A stretch of 64,000 nt of DNA from Acetivibrio sp964564015 (GTDB taxonomy: Bacteria; Bacillota; Clostridia; Acetivibrionales; Acetivibrionaceae): assembly GCA_964564015.1 (NCBI GenBank), contig CAZLZR010000007.1:38648-102647 (forward strand), given 5' to 3'. Shown here one piece after another: positions 7,946-18,300 of this stretch. Each line of letters starts with the position of its first letter. Positions within the stretch are counted from its first letter, which is position 1. The position numbers and the translations under genes are program-made. The notes beneath the pieces were generated by a model, which did no database searches, was not told the DNA's origin, and saw nothing but the letters and a program-made list of their open reading frames with translations.

Positions 7946-10054
7946 ATGGAGGGTGAAATTTTAAAGGGTAAATATAAGATTGAGAAGCTTTTAGGCGAAG
8001 GCGCAATGGGAAGGGTTTATCTATGCAGAAATATTGAATTGGGTAATCTCTGGGCAGTTAAACATATTTATAACAGCGATAAAAAAGTTTATCTTCTTGC
8101 GGAAATCGAAATACTCAAAAAGCTTAATCATATAAGTCTGCCTAAAATAGTGGATATAATCGAAGACGAAACAGGAACCTATATTGTTGAAAGCTTTATT
8201 GAGGGTGTAAATTTAAGAAAAAAGCTCATAAATGAGGGACCCTTTGATGAAGAACTGGTAGTAGACTGGGGGAAACAAATCTGCGAAGCATTAAAATATT
8301 TACATAATATGAAACCGCATCCTATTATTTACAGAGACATGAAGCCTAGCAATATAATAATAACCGATGATAACCGTGCTATTATAGTTGATTTTGGAAT
8401 ATCAAAGGAATTCAAAAAAGATGATGCAAGGGACAAAGTTATTGCAGGTACACCTGATTATGCCGCACCGGAACAATTAACCCAAGGCGGTAGTACCGAC
8501 CAGAGGACGGACATTTACAGTCTCGGTGTTACTCTTTATTTTCTGTTGACCGGCCAAGTGCTAAAAAAAGATGTACAGAGTTTGAGAGAATTCAGAAAAG
8601 ATATATCCTCCGAATTGGATGCCATAATTCAAAAGTGTATAAAGAAAGATATATCAGAGAGATACCAGAGTGCGGAGGAATTAAAAAAAGCTCTTGACAA
8701 TATCAGGGATGTAAAAATAGGAACCATTAAGCAGAACTTTAAAAGGAAGGTTATTATATCTTTGAGTGTTGTTATGTCAATAACTTCATTGCTAATGGTT
8801 TATCTGGGTCTCAGGGACATATACAGGGAAAGAGCGGCAATACTTGATATAGATCCGAAGATAATAGTGCTGTCTGCACAACAGATTGGTGATATAAGTA
8901 TTGAGAAAAACTATCCTGACGGTTCAAAAAATACCATTAAAAGCTCCCAAATTGATTGGATAAGCTCAGATACAGAGATTGCTATTGTAAAAGATGGGAA
9001 GATATATGCAATAAACAAAGGAGAATGTGAAATCACAGGTTCATATGGGGATAAAATTATCAAGATTGATGTCAGGGTTAATGAGAGATTGGATGATATA
9101 AATAATGTTGAAATTAATCTCAAGTATGTTAAAGGTATTCAAGTGGAACCTTATGCAGGAACAGGCGAGCATACCGACTTAAATGGGGATATCCCTGACG
9201 GAGAAATAAGAAAAGCTGTAATTTCTGATCCTACAAGTATTTCAGCTGTAGGAAAAGATATTTTTCTTGCAGACCATAAAATAAGAACAATAAAAGATGG
9301 GATTGTAAGTACTAAGGAAATGAATATGGATGTTGAGGTAGTAAGAGCTGATTCTAAGGGAAATGTATATTTTTCACTTCTACCATGGCTGAATGAAGAT
9401 GAGCAAATGGTTACAGGCATATTTAAGCTTGAGGATGAGGAAGCTTTAAGTGTTTATATACTGGAAGAATCCTTTTCAAATATAGGTGATTTTGCCTTTG
9501 ACAGTATGGATAATATGTATGTTCTTGTCCACCAGGAATTGCTGGAGGATTTTTCGCAGCAGACGAAGCTTGTATATGTAGATAATCAAAGTCAGGAAGC
9601 AATTGTGATGAGAGAAATTGAAGGCTTTATGGACAGTTTGACTATAGATAAAAATGACAATCTTTATATATCTTGCTCTCTAAATGGCGCCATTTACAAA
9701 TGGGAGAAGGGTGAAGAGGAATTTAAATACTTTGCTGGAAAAGAAAACGATCGTCACTTTATTGACGGGCAAAACAACAGATTCTTTGCACCATCTAAAA
9801 TTTTTGCACAGGATGATTTTATTTATGTAATTGACGGCAATGTTATCAGAAGGATTGTTCTTAATAATGGTAAACTGGTTGATGTTGAAACAATAGCAGG
9901 GCAACTGGATAATGAGCAGAAGAATTTAAACCGCGTCGAAGGTGCGGATTCCTGGTTTGACAAACCTGTGGATCTTACTGTTGACAGCGAGGGAAATATT
10001 CTTGTAGCGGATAGAAACGCTTATGTAATATGGAAAATTGTAATGGAAGACTGA
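7946..10054 (+). CDS. Membrane Ser/Thr protein kinase with external Ig-like and NHL-type propeller domains
   Basis: PknB-type (Hanks) kinase, 702 aa. The kinase domain spans about residues 10-260: Gly-loop LGEGAMGRVY, ATP lysine K39, alpha-C Glu near 53, catalytic loop YRDMKPSN (D131, K133, N136), DFG at D149, and APEQ. YRD instead of HRD is common in active kinases. One membrane helix lies at about 267-287. The extracytoplasmic part begins with a Big2/Ig-like domain (about 300-375; WISSDTEIAIV, INKGECEITG). It ends in repeats resembling NHL/SMP-30 propeller blades (DSKGNVYFS, DSMDNMYVL, DKNDNLYIS, DSEGNILVADRN). There are no PASTA repeats, so this is unlikely to be the housekeeping cell-wall kinase. 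It is flanked by an FHA-ABC transporter and a Tad pilus operon. The PP2C encoded at 24388 is the likely opposing phosphatase. Confidence 0.92.
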   Translation: MEGEILKGKYKIEKLLGEGAMGRVYLCRNIELGNLWAVKHIYNSDKKVYLLAEIEILKKLNHISLPKIVDIIEDETGTYIVESFIEGVNLRKKLINEGPFDEELVVDWGKQICEALKYLHNMKPHPIIYRDMKPSNIIITDDNRAIIVDFGISKEFKKDDARDKVIAGTPDYAAPEQLTQGGSTDQRTDIYSLGVTLYFLLTGQVLKKDVQSLREFRKDISSELDAIIQKCIKKDISERYQSAEELKKALDNIRDVKIGTIKQNFKRKVIISLSVVMSITSLLMVYLGLRDIYRERAAILDIDPKIIVLSAQQIGDISIEKNYPDGSKNTIKSSQIDWISSDTEIAIVKDGKIYAINKGECEITGSYGDKIIKIDVRVNERLDDINNVEINLKYVKGIQVEPYAGTGEHTDLNGDIPDGEIRKAVISDPTSISAVGKDIFLADHKIRTIKDGIVSTKEMNMDVEVVRADSKGNVYFSLLPWLNEDEQMVTGIFKLEDEEALSVYILEESFSNIGDFAFDSMDNMYVLVHQELLEDFSQQTKLVYVDNQSQEAIVMREIEGFMDSLTIDKNDNLYISCSLNGAIYKWEKGEEEFKYFAGKENDRHFIDGQNNRFFAPSKIFAQDDFIYVIDGNVIRRIVLNNGKLVDVETIAGQLDNEQKNLNRVEGADSWFDKPVDLTVDSEGNILVADRNAYVIWKIVMED

Positions 10055-10262
10055 CGCTGACTATTATCCATGGCCTCATAGCGGAATTAATTGAGTTGTC
10101 ATTATGTTTTCGACAATAATTCTAGCAATATGGTAAAAAATATTGAAATTTGTGTCGGATTATAATAAAATGAAAATGATATATATTTTTTTTGGAATTC
10201 TTTGTTGATTAGACAATGCAAAATCTATTCAATATTATTAGTTTGATTGGGTGGTTGAGTGA

Positions 10263-11330
10263 ATGATTAGAATAAAGCTTGCTATACTTGATAGCGATGA
10301 AACCTACATAAACAGAATATCGAATGCTTTTAACGCAAATTACAGTGATAAGCTTGAATTGTTTGCATTTACCCAATTAGAAGCTTTTATTGATTTTGTC
10401 AAAGATAACAAAGTCGATGTGGTTATAGCATCCGATTCTTTTGAGTTAGATACAAAGTTGATTCCTGAGAGAACCGAATTTGCGTATTTTGTAGATTCAC
10501 CAAACCTGGAAACTTTGAACAATAAAAAAGTCGTATGTAAGTTTACCAAAATTGATAATATCTATAAAGCAGTACTTAATTTATACTCTGAGAATCCGGC
10601 CAATGTATTTGGATTTAAACAGGATTCTTCGGGTGGAACCAAGATAATGTCCTTTTATCCCTGTAGCGGAGGAAATGGGGCATCCGTATTGGCAGCAGCC
10701 TGCAGTATTAATCTGGCGGCAAAAGGGAAGAAGGTTTTGTATCTAAATCTCGAGCAGTTTGGCGTGCCTGGTGTATTCTTTAATGCTGAAGGTGCGTTCA
10801 ATTTAAGTGATTTGATATATGCAATCAAAAGCAAGAAGGCGAATGTTGTTTTAAAGCTGGAGAGTTCGGTAAAGGAAGATAAGAGTGGAGTGTACTTTTT
10901 TGACGAATGCAAAATTCCTTTGGATTTTATGGAATTGACAAGTGAGGATGTAAAGAAGCTCATTGATGTAATAAAAAGCAGCTCCCTGTTTGATTACATA
11001 ATCATAGATACGGATATGTTGTTGAATGATGTTTCAAAAGAGATAATGATGTATTCCGATAGGATAATTTTTGCTTCAAGTGGCACTGAGAATTCCAATT
11101 TGAAGTTTAGTCGTATATATAAGACGCTTGAAATTGTTGAAAGACAGATGAACGCTTCTCTGCTTCAAAAAATTTCAGTAATATATAACAAATTTAACAA
11201 TACTTCAGGAAAATATATAGATGGTATTCCAAATTTAAATATCCTTGGATGTGTTGGAGAATTTAACAGATCAGCGAGTGCACTTATAGCACGTCAGATA
11301 TCTCAAATGCAGATATTTGACAATATATAG
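10263..11330 (+). CDS. tadZ: TadZ/CpaE-like pilus localisation ATPase homologue
   Basis: 355-aa protein at the head of the Tad operon. Residues 1-110 form a receiver-like domain (LAILDSDETYINRI). Residues about 120-355 form a ParA/MinD-like fold with the start MSFYPCSGGNGAS, a switch-like segment YIIIDTD and a C-terminal IYNKFNN motif. The deviant Walker A reads SGGNGAS where ParA/MinD proteins have GGVGKT, so the nucleotide-binding lysine is absent. TadZ proteins are often atypical ATPases, and this one may only bind nucleotide or partners. TadZ marks the cell pole and recruits the secretion ATPase. ATG 10263 has a GGGTGG site. The motor ATPase gene starts 15 bp later. Confidence 0.82.
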   Translation: MIRIKLAILDSDETYINRISNAFNANYSDKLELFAFTQLEAFIDFVKDNKVDVVIASDSFELDTKLIPERTEFAYFVDSPNLETLNNKKVVCKFTKIDNIYKAVLNLYSENPANVFGFKQDSSGGTKIMSFYPCSGGNGASVLAAACSINLAAKGKKVLYLNLEQFGVPGVFFNAEGAFNLSDLIYAIKSKKANVVLKLESSVKEDKSGVYFFDECKIPLDFMELTSEDVKKLIDVIKSSSLFDYIIIDTDMLLNDVSKEIMMYSDRIIFASSGTENSNLKFSRIYKTLEIVERQMNASLLQKISVIYNKFNNTSGKYIDGIPNLNILGCVGEFNRSASALIARQISQMQIFDNI

Positions 11331-11345
11331 TATACGAGGTAAGTT

Positions 11346-12584
11346 ATGAATGAGGATCAACTACAGGAATTTTTATTAACTACGAGAGATTACATATATG
11401 ATAATCTTCCTTTGAGCAAGCTTTCTGATGAAGAGCTTGAACAGGAGATTGAAAATATTGTTTTGCAGAAAACCAAGGATATATATTTGCCGATTGAACA
11501 AAAAATCAGCATTATTGAGAAGCTGTTTAGTTCAATTCGTGGGCTTGGGCTTCTGGACACCATTATCAGTGATGATACAATTACTGAAGTTATGATAAAC
11601 GGACCTGACAATATATTCATAGAGAAAGAAGGAAAGCTTAAAAAGCTTGATCAGAAATTTGAAAGCAGAAGGAAACTTGAAGATATTGTTCAAAGGATTG
11701 TGGGGATGGCCGGAAGAGAAGTAAACCAGTCGAACCCAATAGTAGATACAAGGCTTCAGGATGGCTCTCGTGTTAATGTTGTACTGACACCAATTGCTCT
11801 CAATGGTCCGATAGTTACTATAAGGAAGTTTTCAAAAACTCCTATGACAATTGATAAGCTAATTAAATATGGATCAATAACTGAGGAAATTGCAGAGAAA
11901 ATGGAATTGCTTGTAAGAGCAAGGTATAATATATTTATAAGCGGGGGAACAGGTTCAGGTAAAACCACATTTCTGAATGCTTTATCAAATTTCATTCCAA
12001 AGGATGAAAGAATTATAACGATAGAAGACTCAGCTGAGCTCCAGATTACAGGAGTGGACAATCTTGTATCCTTAGAGACAAGAAATGCGAATTCTTCAGG
12101 TAGTGGGCAGATAGGCATTAGGGACTTGATAAAAGCATCACTTAGAATGAGGCCTGAGAGAATTATTGTAGGAGAAGTTAGAGGTGGTGAAGCGTTAGAT
12201 ATGCTTCAGGCAATGAACACCGGCCATGATGGCTCACTGTCAACAGGGCATGCGAATTCTACAAGAGATATGCTTTCACGTCTTGAGACAATGGTTTTGA
12301 GTGGAGCATCAGGATTACCACTTGAAGCTATAAGGCAGCAAATAGCCTCGGCAGTCGATATAATTATCCATTTATCGAGGTTAAGGGATAAGAGCAGAAA
12401 AACCATGGAGATTACTGAAATTGTAGGATACGAAAATGGCAAAATAGTTTTAAATCCTCTTTACGTTTTTGAAGAAGATGAGAAAACTACGCTTGAGAAA
12501 GTATCCGGAAAGTTGAACAGAACAGAAAATCCTCTGATAAATGATGACAAATTAAGACTTTCAGGGGTTTACACTAAGATATAG
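11346..12584 (+). CDS. tadA: TadA/CpaF-type pilus assembly ATPase
   Basis: Secretion-family (GspE/VirB11-like) hexameric ATPase that powers Tad pilus polymerisation at the cytoplasmic membrane, 412 aa. The N-terminal domain covers residues 1-150. The ATPase core has Walker A GGTGSGKTT near residue 200, an Asp-box region TIEDSAELQI, Walker B-like RPERIIVGEVRGGEAL, and the His box GHDGSLSTGHANS. The C-terminal tail ends near the stop without extra domains. Length is normal for CpaF. TadB begins 10 bp downstream. Confidence in the family is very high. Confidence 0.95.
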   Translation: MNEDQLQEFLLTTRDYIYDNLPLSKLSDEELEQEIENIVLQKTKDIYLPIEQKISIIEKLFSSIRGLGLLDTIISDDTITEVMINGPDNIFIEKEGKLKKLDQKFESRRKLEDIVQRIVGMAGREVNQSNPIVDTRLQDGSRVNVVLTPIALNGPIVTIRKFSKTPMTIDKLIKYGSITEEIAEKMELLVRARYNIFISGGTGSGKTTFLNALSNFIPKDERIITIEDSAELQITGVDNLVSLETRNANSSGSGQIGIRDLIKASLRMRPERIIVGEVRGGEALDMLQAMNTGHDGSLSTGHANSTRDMLSRLETMVLSGASGLPLEAIRQQIASAVDIIIHLSRLRDKSRKTMEITEIVGYENGKIVLNPLYVFEEDEKTTLEKVSGKLNRTENPLINDDKLRLSGVYTKI

Positions 12585-12594
12585 GAGAACAAAT

Positions 12595-13434
12595 ATGGCG
12601 AAAAATTTATCGTCGGATAATAATACTTCAAAGTTGATACCAATTGATTATTCGGTATATAAAATGGGTGTAAAGGAAAAGCTTGTTTATTTCCTTATTG
12701 CCTTTGCTGTCGGTGCTGCGGTGGGTTATTTGTTCTACGGGGGCATTGGAAAGGATGCGGATGGCAATCCAACTACTCTCACTTATATCCTTAATATTGT
12801 TATACCCTGTGTGGTGGGGAGTATAGCTGGTATATTCTTTTTGCCTATGAGGGTAAAGCAAATTATTGAAAAAAGAAAACAGAACTTGCATTTGCAGTTT
12901 AGAGATATGATTGAAGCTTTGGCAACCAATCTCAATGCAGGTAAAAATGTACCCGATTCAATGAAGAGTGTTTATGATGATTTAAAAGTTCAATATCAGG
13001 AAGGTTCCTTTATTTTAAGAGAGATTGAGATTATACTGTCCAGTATAAACAATAATGTTAATCTTGAGGATGTACTCCTTGATTTTGGAAATAGGAGCGG
13101 AATAACTGATATTGAGAGCTTTGCAAATGTTTTTAAGACTTGCTATCGTAAGGGTGGAAATATCAAGGATGTTATTAAGACCACACATCAGATAATAAAT
13201 GATAAAATTGGAATTGAGATGGAAATAGAGACTATGGTTACTGCAAACAAGACAGAGCAGTATATTATGATTGCAATGCCTATTGGACTTATTCTACTTA
13301 TAAAAATGATGAGCCCTGAGTTTGCTGAGAAGTTTGTTTCACCTACGGGGATTATCGCAACAACAATCGCTATTGTTATTTTTGTTATAGCTTATTTTGT
13401 CGGCAAAGAAGTACTATCAATAAACAAGGTGTGA
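12595..13434 (+). CDS. tadB: TadB-like pilus inner-membrane platform protein
   Basis: 279-aa type II secretion F-domain protein that pairs with TadC to form the platform on which the ATPase acts. Two N-terminal membrane helices (about residues 25-45 and 60-82), a cytoplasmic T2SF helical domain (FRDMIEALATNLNAGKN, NRSGITDIESFANVF) and C-terminal helices (about 215-235 and 250-272) are visible. Start ATG 12595 with GGAG. Only 9 bp separate it from tadC, so translation is probably coupled. Confidence 0.9.
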   Translation: MAKNLSSDNNTSKLIPIDYSVYKMGVKEKLVYFLIAFAVGAAVGYLFYGGIGKDADGNPTTLTYILNIVIPCVVGSIAGIFFLPMRVKQIIEKRKQNLHLQFRDMIEALATNLNAGKNVPDSMKSVYDDLKVQYQEGSFILREIEIILSSINNNVNLEDVLLDFGNRSGITDIESFANVFKTCYRKGGNIKDVIKTTHQIINDKIGIEMEIETMVTANKTEQYIMIAMPIGLILLIKMMSPEFAEKFVSPTGIIATTIAIVIFVIAYFVGKEVLSINKV

Positions 13435-13443
13435 GGTATTATT

Positions 13444-14316
13444 ATGTTTCTTCCGCTGCAAGTGTATGTTTTACTTGGCTTTGGTACATTTCTTTCCCTG
13501 ATATGGATGGGAATGCTGCTTGGTTCAAGAAAATACAATGAATTAGTTGTACCTTTAGATAAAAAGGAGTTTCCTCTAAAAGAACTATACCCATTGGGAT
13601 GTAGGATTCTGGAGATTATAAAATATGGATACAACAACAAATTTGACAGAAAGCTAAGACAAGCTGTAACTACCGTGTATGGAGAAAAATATTGTGAGTA
13701 TTATCTGCGTATTATTATGTCACAAAGGATATCCCTCGCATTGACCTTATTTATTATTTCGTTTGCTCTTTATGGTTTGACCCTTGAGATAGGTATTTTA
13801 TTGATATTTATTATGTTTTCAGGGCTTGCATATTACTATTTTGGGGACAGGGTATATAAGAAAGTCCGAAAGAGAGAAGCGGAAATAATGTTTGATTTTC
13901 CCGAAATACTTTCAAAACTTGCGTTGCTTACAAATGCTGGTATGGTAATTCGTGAGGCATGGGAGAATGTATCAGATTCGGGAAATGGTATCCTCTACAA
14001 AGAGATGAAAATAGTACGTGATGAAATGAGTAACGGTGTTTCTGAGGTAGACGCATTTTTCTCTTTTGGTATCCGGTGTTCCGTTCCGGAGATTAAAAAG
14101 TTTACATCGACATTGGTTCAGGGAATAACAAAAGGTAATGACGAGTTGGCTTTACTTCTTAAGCAACAAAGTAAAGAGGCTTGGGAAACAAAAAAATTCC
14201 ATGTAAGGTTACAGGGTGAGCAGGCATCCAGCAAGTTGCTTATACCTATTACGATGATGTTTATTGGTGTTTTGATTATGATTGTTGTACCGATTTTTAC
14301 TAATTTAGGTTTGTAA
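13444..14316 (+). CDS. tadC: TadC-like pilus inner-membrane platform protein
   Basis: 290-aa second T2SF-family platform protein. It has an N-terminal membrane helix (about 5-25), a central pair (about 95-140), the cytoplasmic T2SF segment (FPEILSKLALLTNAGM, VREAW-type helix, FTSTLVQGITKGNDEL) and a C-terminal helix (IPITMMFIGVLIMIVVPIF). The paired TadB/TadC arrangement directly after the ATPase is diagnostic of tad loci. GTGAGGT serves as ribosome site. Confidence 0.9.
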   Translation: MFLPLQVYVLLGFGTFLSLIWMGMLLGSRKYNELVVPLDKKEFPLKELYPLGCRILEIIKYGYNNKFDRKLRQAVTTVYGEKYCEYYLRIIMSQRISLALTLFIISFALYGLTLEIGILLIFIMFSGLAYYYFGDRVYKKVRKREAEIMFDFPEILSKLALLTNAGMVIREAWENVSDSGNGILYKEMKIVRDEMSNGVSEVDAFFSFGIRCSVPEIKKFTSTLVQGITKGNDELALLLKQQSKEAWETKKFHVRLQGEQASSKLLIPITMMFIGVLIMIVVPIFTNLGL

Positions 14317-14383
14317 AGTTTGTTATTTAAGCAAATGCTTGAATATAGAAAATGCTATATGCAAAAGAAAGGAAGTATTTATT

Positions 14384-14602
14384 ATGTTAAACATGTTATT
14401 GGCTTCAAGCAGCTATCTGAAAGCAAAGTATGGAGAATTCATGAAGAGTGAGAAAGGTGAAGTTAACGTTGTCGCAATAGTTGTCCTGATAGGGGTAGCT
14501 GTATGCTTGGCGATAATATTCAAAGATCAGGTAACTAATCTGATTACAGACCTGTTTGAAGCAATTAGTGGTAATGCAGGAGAAGCTGTAACTCCGGAAT
14601 AG
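14384..14602 (+). CDS. flp: Flp-type (type IVb) prepilin
   Basis: Probable major pilin, 72 aa from ATG 14384 (AAAGGAAG site). The in-frame start 45 bp upstream lacks a good site. A basic leader ends in KSEKG. Processing after that Gly would leave mature EVNVVAIVVLIGVAVC at the N-terminus, with Glu at position 1 and a hydrophobic alpha-1 helix as in Flp1-family Gram-positive pilins. The rest is short (about 50 mature residues) and acidic at the end. TadV (20629) would be the peptidase. Only one pilin-size gene of this kind is present. The canonical Gram-negative Flp motif (G then XXXXEY) is not conserved. Confidence 0.8.
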   Translation: MLNMLLASSSYLKAKYGEFMKSEKGEVNVVAIVVLIGVAVCLAIIFKDQVTNLITDLFEAISGNAGEAVTPE

Positions 14603-14670
14603 TAAACATTTTTGCAAATACATAAATTAAGAACTATCTAATAGTTGTGCTATTAGAGTGTTGAGGTAAA

Positions 14671-15345
14671 ATGAACAGGTTAAAAAAGCTTTTAAAGGTT
14701 GATGATGCAGCAGTTTCCATAGTAGAGGGTGCAATTGTATTTCCTGTCGTCTTTTTTACAATTGCATTCTTAATATTTTTAGGAAATGCCTTGCATGAAA
14801 GAGCAAAAATTGATTCTATTGTATTGATAGCTGCTACAAATGGGGCTCAAGCAATTACTGATCCGTTCCATGCAAAGCTTGTCAACGAAGGGGTAAGTTC
14901 CGAGGCCGGTGTAATACCACCGGATTTCGGCTACTTTAAAGACTCAAAACCCTACAGGTATTTTTTTGGAATAGGCAGTGTTGAGGATGAGATTAAGATA
15001 TTTGTTGAGGAACAAATAACCAGTGACTCCACAAGATTTTTTAAATCTCAAATGGATAATGCCCCGACGGTGAGTGCAAATTATAACAACAAAATCTTGA
15101 CCGCATCCTTTTCGGTAGAGGTGGAGTTTAGTTATGAACTGCCATTTTCGTGGGCTTTTATGGAGTTGCCGCCTCTCATTGTGATTAATTCCAAAGCTGA
15201 AGTACCTGTTAATGATTCACCTGAGTTTATACGTAATGCTGATATGGTTATGGACTATGTAGCGCAGACAGGTCTTCAAAAGAAGATAGAAGATATTATG
15301 AAAAAAGTCGGTGACTTTTTCAATGTGTTTGGTAAGAAGTCGTAG
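14671..15345 (+). CDS. TadE-like pseudopilin
   Basis: 224-aa minor pilin-like protein. The N-terminal cytoplasmic segment ends in VDDAAVSIVEGAIVFPVV, typical of TadE (small residues and Glu, then a hydrophobic helix to about residue 45). A soluble, mostly beta extracytoplasmic domain follows. Its VEGA motif resembles the site cut by TadV in pseudopilins. Start ATG 14671 with GAGGT, 68 bp after the pilin. A second TadE-like gene occurs at 19788. Confidence 0.8.
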   Translation: MNRLKKLLKVDDAAVSIVEGAIVFPVVFFTIAFLIFLGNALHERAKIDSIVLIAATNGAQAITDPFHAKLVNEGVSSEAGVIPPDFGYFKDSKPYRYFFGIGSVEDEIKIFVEEQITSDSTRFFKSQMDNAPTVSANYNNKILTASFSVEVEFSYELPFSWAFMELPPLIVINSKAEVPVNDSPEFIRNADMVMDYVAQTGLQKKIEDIMKKVGDFFNVFGKKS

Positions 15346-15367
15346 TATTTTTTAGTTGGGGGTTGCT

Positions 15368-18300
15368 ATGAAGTTTTTTGCAAAAACAAAGGGTGCGATT
15401 TCTATTTTTCTTGTAATTATTCTCGTACCCATGCTTACAGTTGCAAGTATTATGGTTGATTCAAGCAGGATAAAGCTGGGTAAAGCTATGGCTGAGTCAG
15501 CAGGTGATCTGACCTTGAATACTGCTTTAACGAATTATGACACTATACTGAAGGAAGTATATGGTCTTTTTGCCATGTCACAAAATGAGGAAGACCTCAC
15601 TGCAAATCTTGAGGCATATTTCAAAAAATCTATAATGGCAAGTAATCTTCCTGAGGATGTTGCCGAGGGCTATACACAAAATATCATGAATTCTTTGAAA
15701 TCAAGATTTTTTGGTGATGACCCCGAAGCAGATTACAGTGACTTTATGAAAATAGATTTTTCTAACTTTAAAGCGGAGAAGATACCCAACAGTCAGCTCA
15801 GCAACCCATCCGTTATGAAAAGAGAAATAGTGGAGTTCATGAAATATCGTGCCCCCATCAGTATGGGAATGGGATTTCTCCAGGCGATAAAGAGCTTTAA
15901 GGATATTGAAAAGAAGAACAATGTTGTAGACAAGAAAACAAAGTACTATGATCAGCAATCTACAGTAATGGAAAAGTGCAAAGATCTGTATAATAAAATA
16001 GAAAAGTATTTAAAGATAAGACAAAACGAATCTGATGTGGATGTGGGAATTACAAATAGTTTTTTAGAAAAACTACATGATTTATTGAATAACTCAGATT
16101 CTCAATATAAAGTTTATAATGAAAAATTGGTAAGAAACTTGTTTGATGATTCGTTGTCAGTTCAACCGCCCAAGCACATTATTTCAGGCAGCGACGGTAC
16201 ATATTCGGTAGTAAGGGTAATTGACGGTGGTAGTGCAGATACAACCCCAGGATTATTTGATACTGAAGTAAGTTTAAGAAGTACTTTTAACAATCGTATA
16301 AGGGAATTGAACACTAAAAGCCAGTTGATAAATGAAATGCATACAAACAGCGTAGATAGTCTTTATGCTATCCAGCTTGTCAGACAGTATAACAATATGA
16401 GGTTTGGTGAGCAAATAAATGATATTAATCAGTCTTTCTGCAAGTTAAGAAATATTATACTCGATAATGATCCGGAGGCTGATATAGAGTCAACACCTGA
16501 ATATGAAGACTACGTTGAGGTAATGGACAAAGCTGTAGCTATATATAATAAAGTTGACAGAGCATATGATACTATCAGTTATAATTTTAGTGCGGAAGCC
16601 AACCTGTTGAGTAACGATTTGAATGTCTTTGCAACAAGGATTTTTCAAGACCGTGCTGCTCTTAATGAGGCAATAACTACACTTGCAGATGCAATAGAGG
16701 GCGCTCAGGCTGTTATTGATGCAATAAATGAGCTTGAAAGCAAAAAGGCTGATTGGGGTACGGCTCTTGAAAGCAGTCCTGAAGGTGATGAATTTACAAC
16801 CAGTACCCAAGCTGAATATGACAATATTTCCGAGCTCTTCAAGGTAGAAGAGGTTCAGGCACTTAAGGATAGGTTGTCACAAATTAAGAGTGTAATTGAT
16901 GAGGTTTATCCTCATATTGATAACTATAAATACGGAAGTAAAAAACTGTATGATATAAAAAATCTTAATAACATGAGAAGTGCGGTGAGTGTTAAGACTT
17001 CAGCGTCTTATCCCGGGAAAACCATTTCCGAGCCGCCCATTATTAAAACAGATTTGGATGGTTTTCATGTTGATATTTTTAATTCAAATTACTTTGTTGG
17101 TGCTTTTAACGGTAGGGATAGGGAAAATATCAATTTCAGAGATGAGCCACCGGAGTTTTTCAAGTATTTGCATGCCAATTTTGCAAATTCCACGGAAGAC
17201 GAAGGTAAGAAGGATGAATTAATCAACAATACTAATGATATGGCAGCAGATGCATCTGCAGAAGTTGCAGATGCGACTTCAGGTAATTCGTCTGTTTCCT
17301 TTGTTTTCGATAAGGTGGCACTGAATTTGCCTTCAGGGGATGCCGGTGCGCTGGTTCCTGAATCGGCAAATGCCAGTATAGGCAGTAACGATTCGGATAG
17401 TTTGGAAGATGATGCCGGCAAAGAGGCTTTATCCAATAACAGCAGTTTTATTACGGAACTCTTTTCAGGCTTTGGAGATATTATAAGCGATTTTGGCATA
17501 AGTATGAGAGACAATCTATATGTTACCGAGTATGGCCTTAAGATGTTTTCTCATGATACCTTTGAAAATGAAATCAGGTATAATATGGCGGAGGCAGCAC
17601 AAAAGACAGATTTAGGACAGATGATGTCGTTAAATGCAGCTGAATTGACTGAGGAGCAAAAAGAGAAAGCGATAACAATGACTACCGTACCCATAAGCGC
17701 AGAAAACAATGCTGCATATGGTGCAGAAGTTGAATATATTATCTTTGGTAAGCAAAATGCAAAGGATAATGTGACTATTGCATATACTTCCATATTCGGA
17801 ATACGTTTTGTGTTGAATTCTATATACGCTTTTACAGATTCGGAAATCAGAACTACAACATTGACTATTGCAACACCTATTTCGGCAGCAACACTAGGAG
17901 TAATTCCTGTGCCGTTGATACAGGCCGTCCTTCAGATTGCAATTGCTTTGGCCGAAACTACTTATGATTTGTTATGTTTAAGTGAGGGTATGCCGGTTCC
18001 GATATATAAGAATAAAAAATCCTGGGTAATGAGCCCATCTGGGCTTACGGATAAAATGGCAGGAGTAGCTGCCGGATTAGCAAAGAATGTAGTGGATGAA
18101 AGTGCGGTTTATTTGCAGGAAGTTTTGGATAAAACCGATCAGGAGCTTACTGAACTTGGAGAAGAGGGCTTAAGAAAGTTAGATGAAAGTTTGGAACGTG
18201 CATTTACTTCAATATTGGATAATGCCGTAGGTGGAGTTGTAATCCAAGCTACCGAAGCATGCAGACAAGCTGTTGAAAAAGCAAATGCAGCAGGTCAAGA

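Noticed and set aside
8320..8350. YRD in place of HRD as a sign of an inactive kinase
   Set aside because: YRD is common in active kinases; Lys39, Asp131, Asn136 and Asp149 are all present.
17089..17514. Minus-strand ORF of 141 codons inside the giant pilin-like gene
   Set aside because: Composition is a Ser/Ala/Leu-rich mirror of the + strand coding sequence; no ribosome site.
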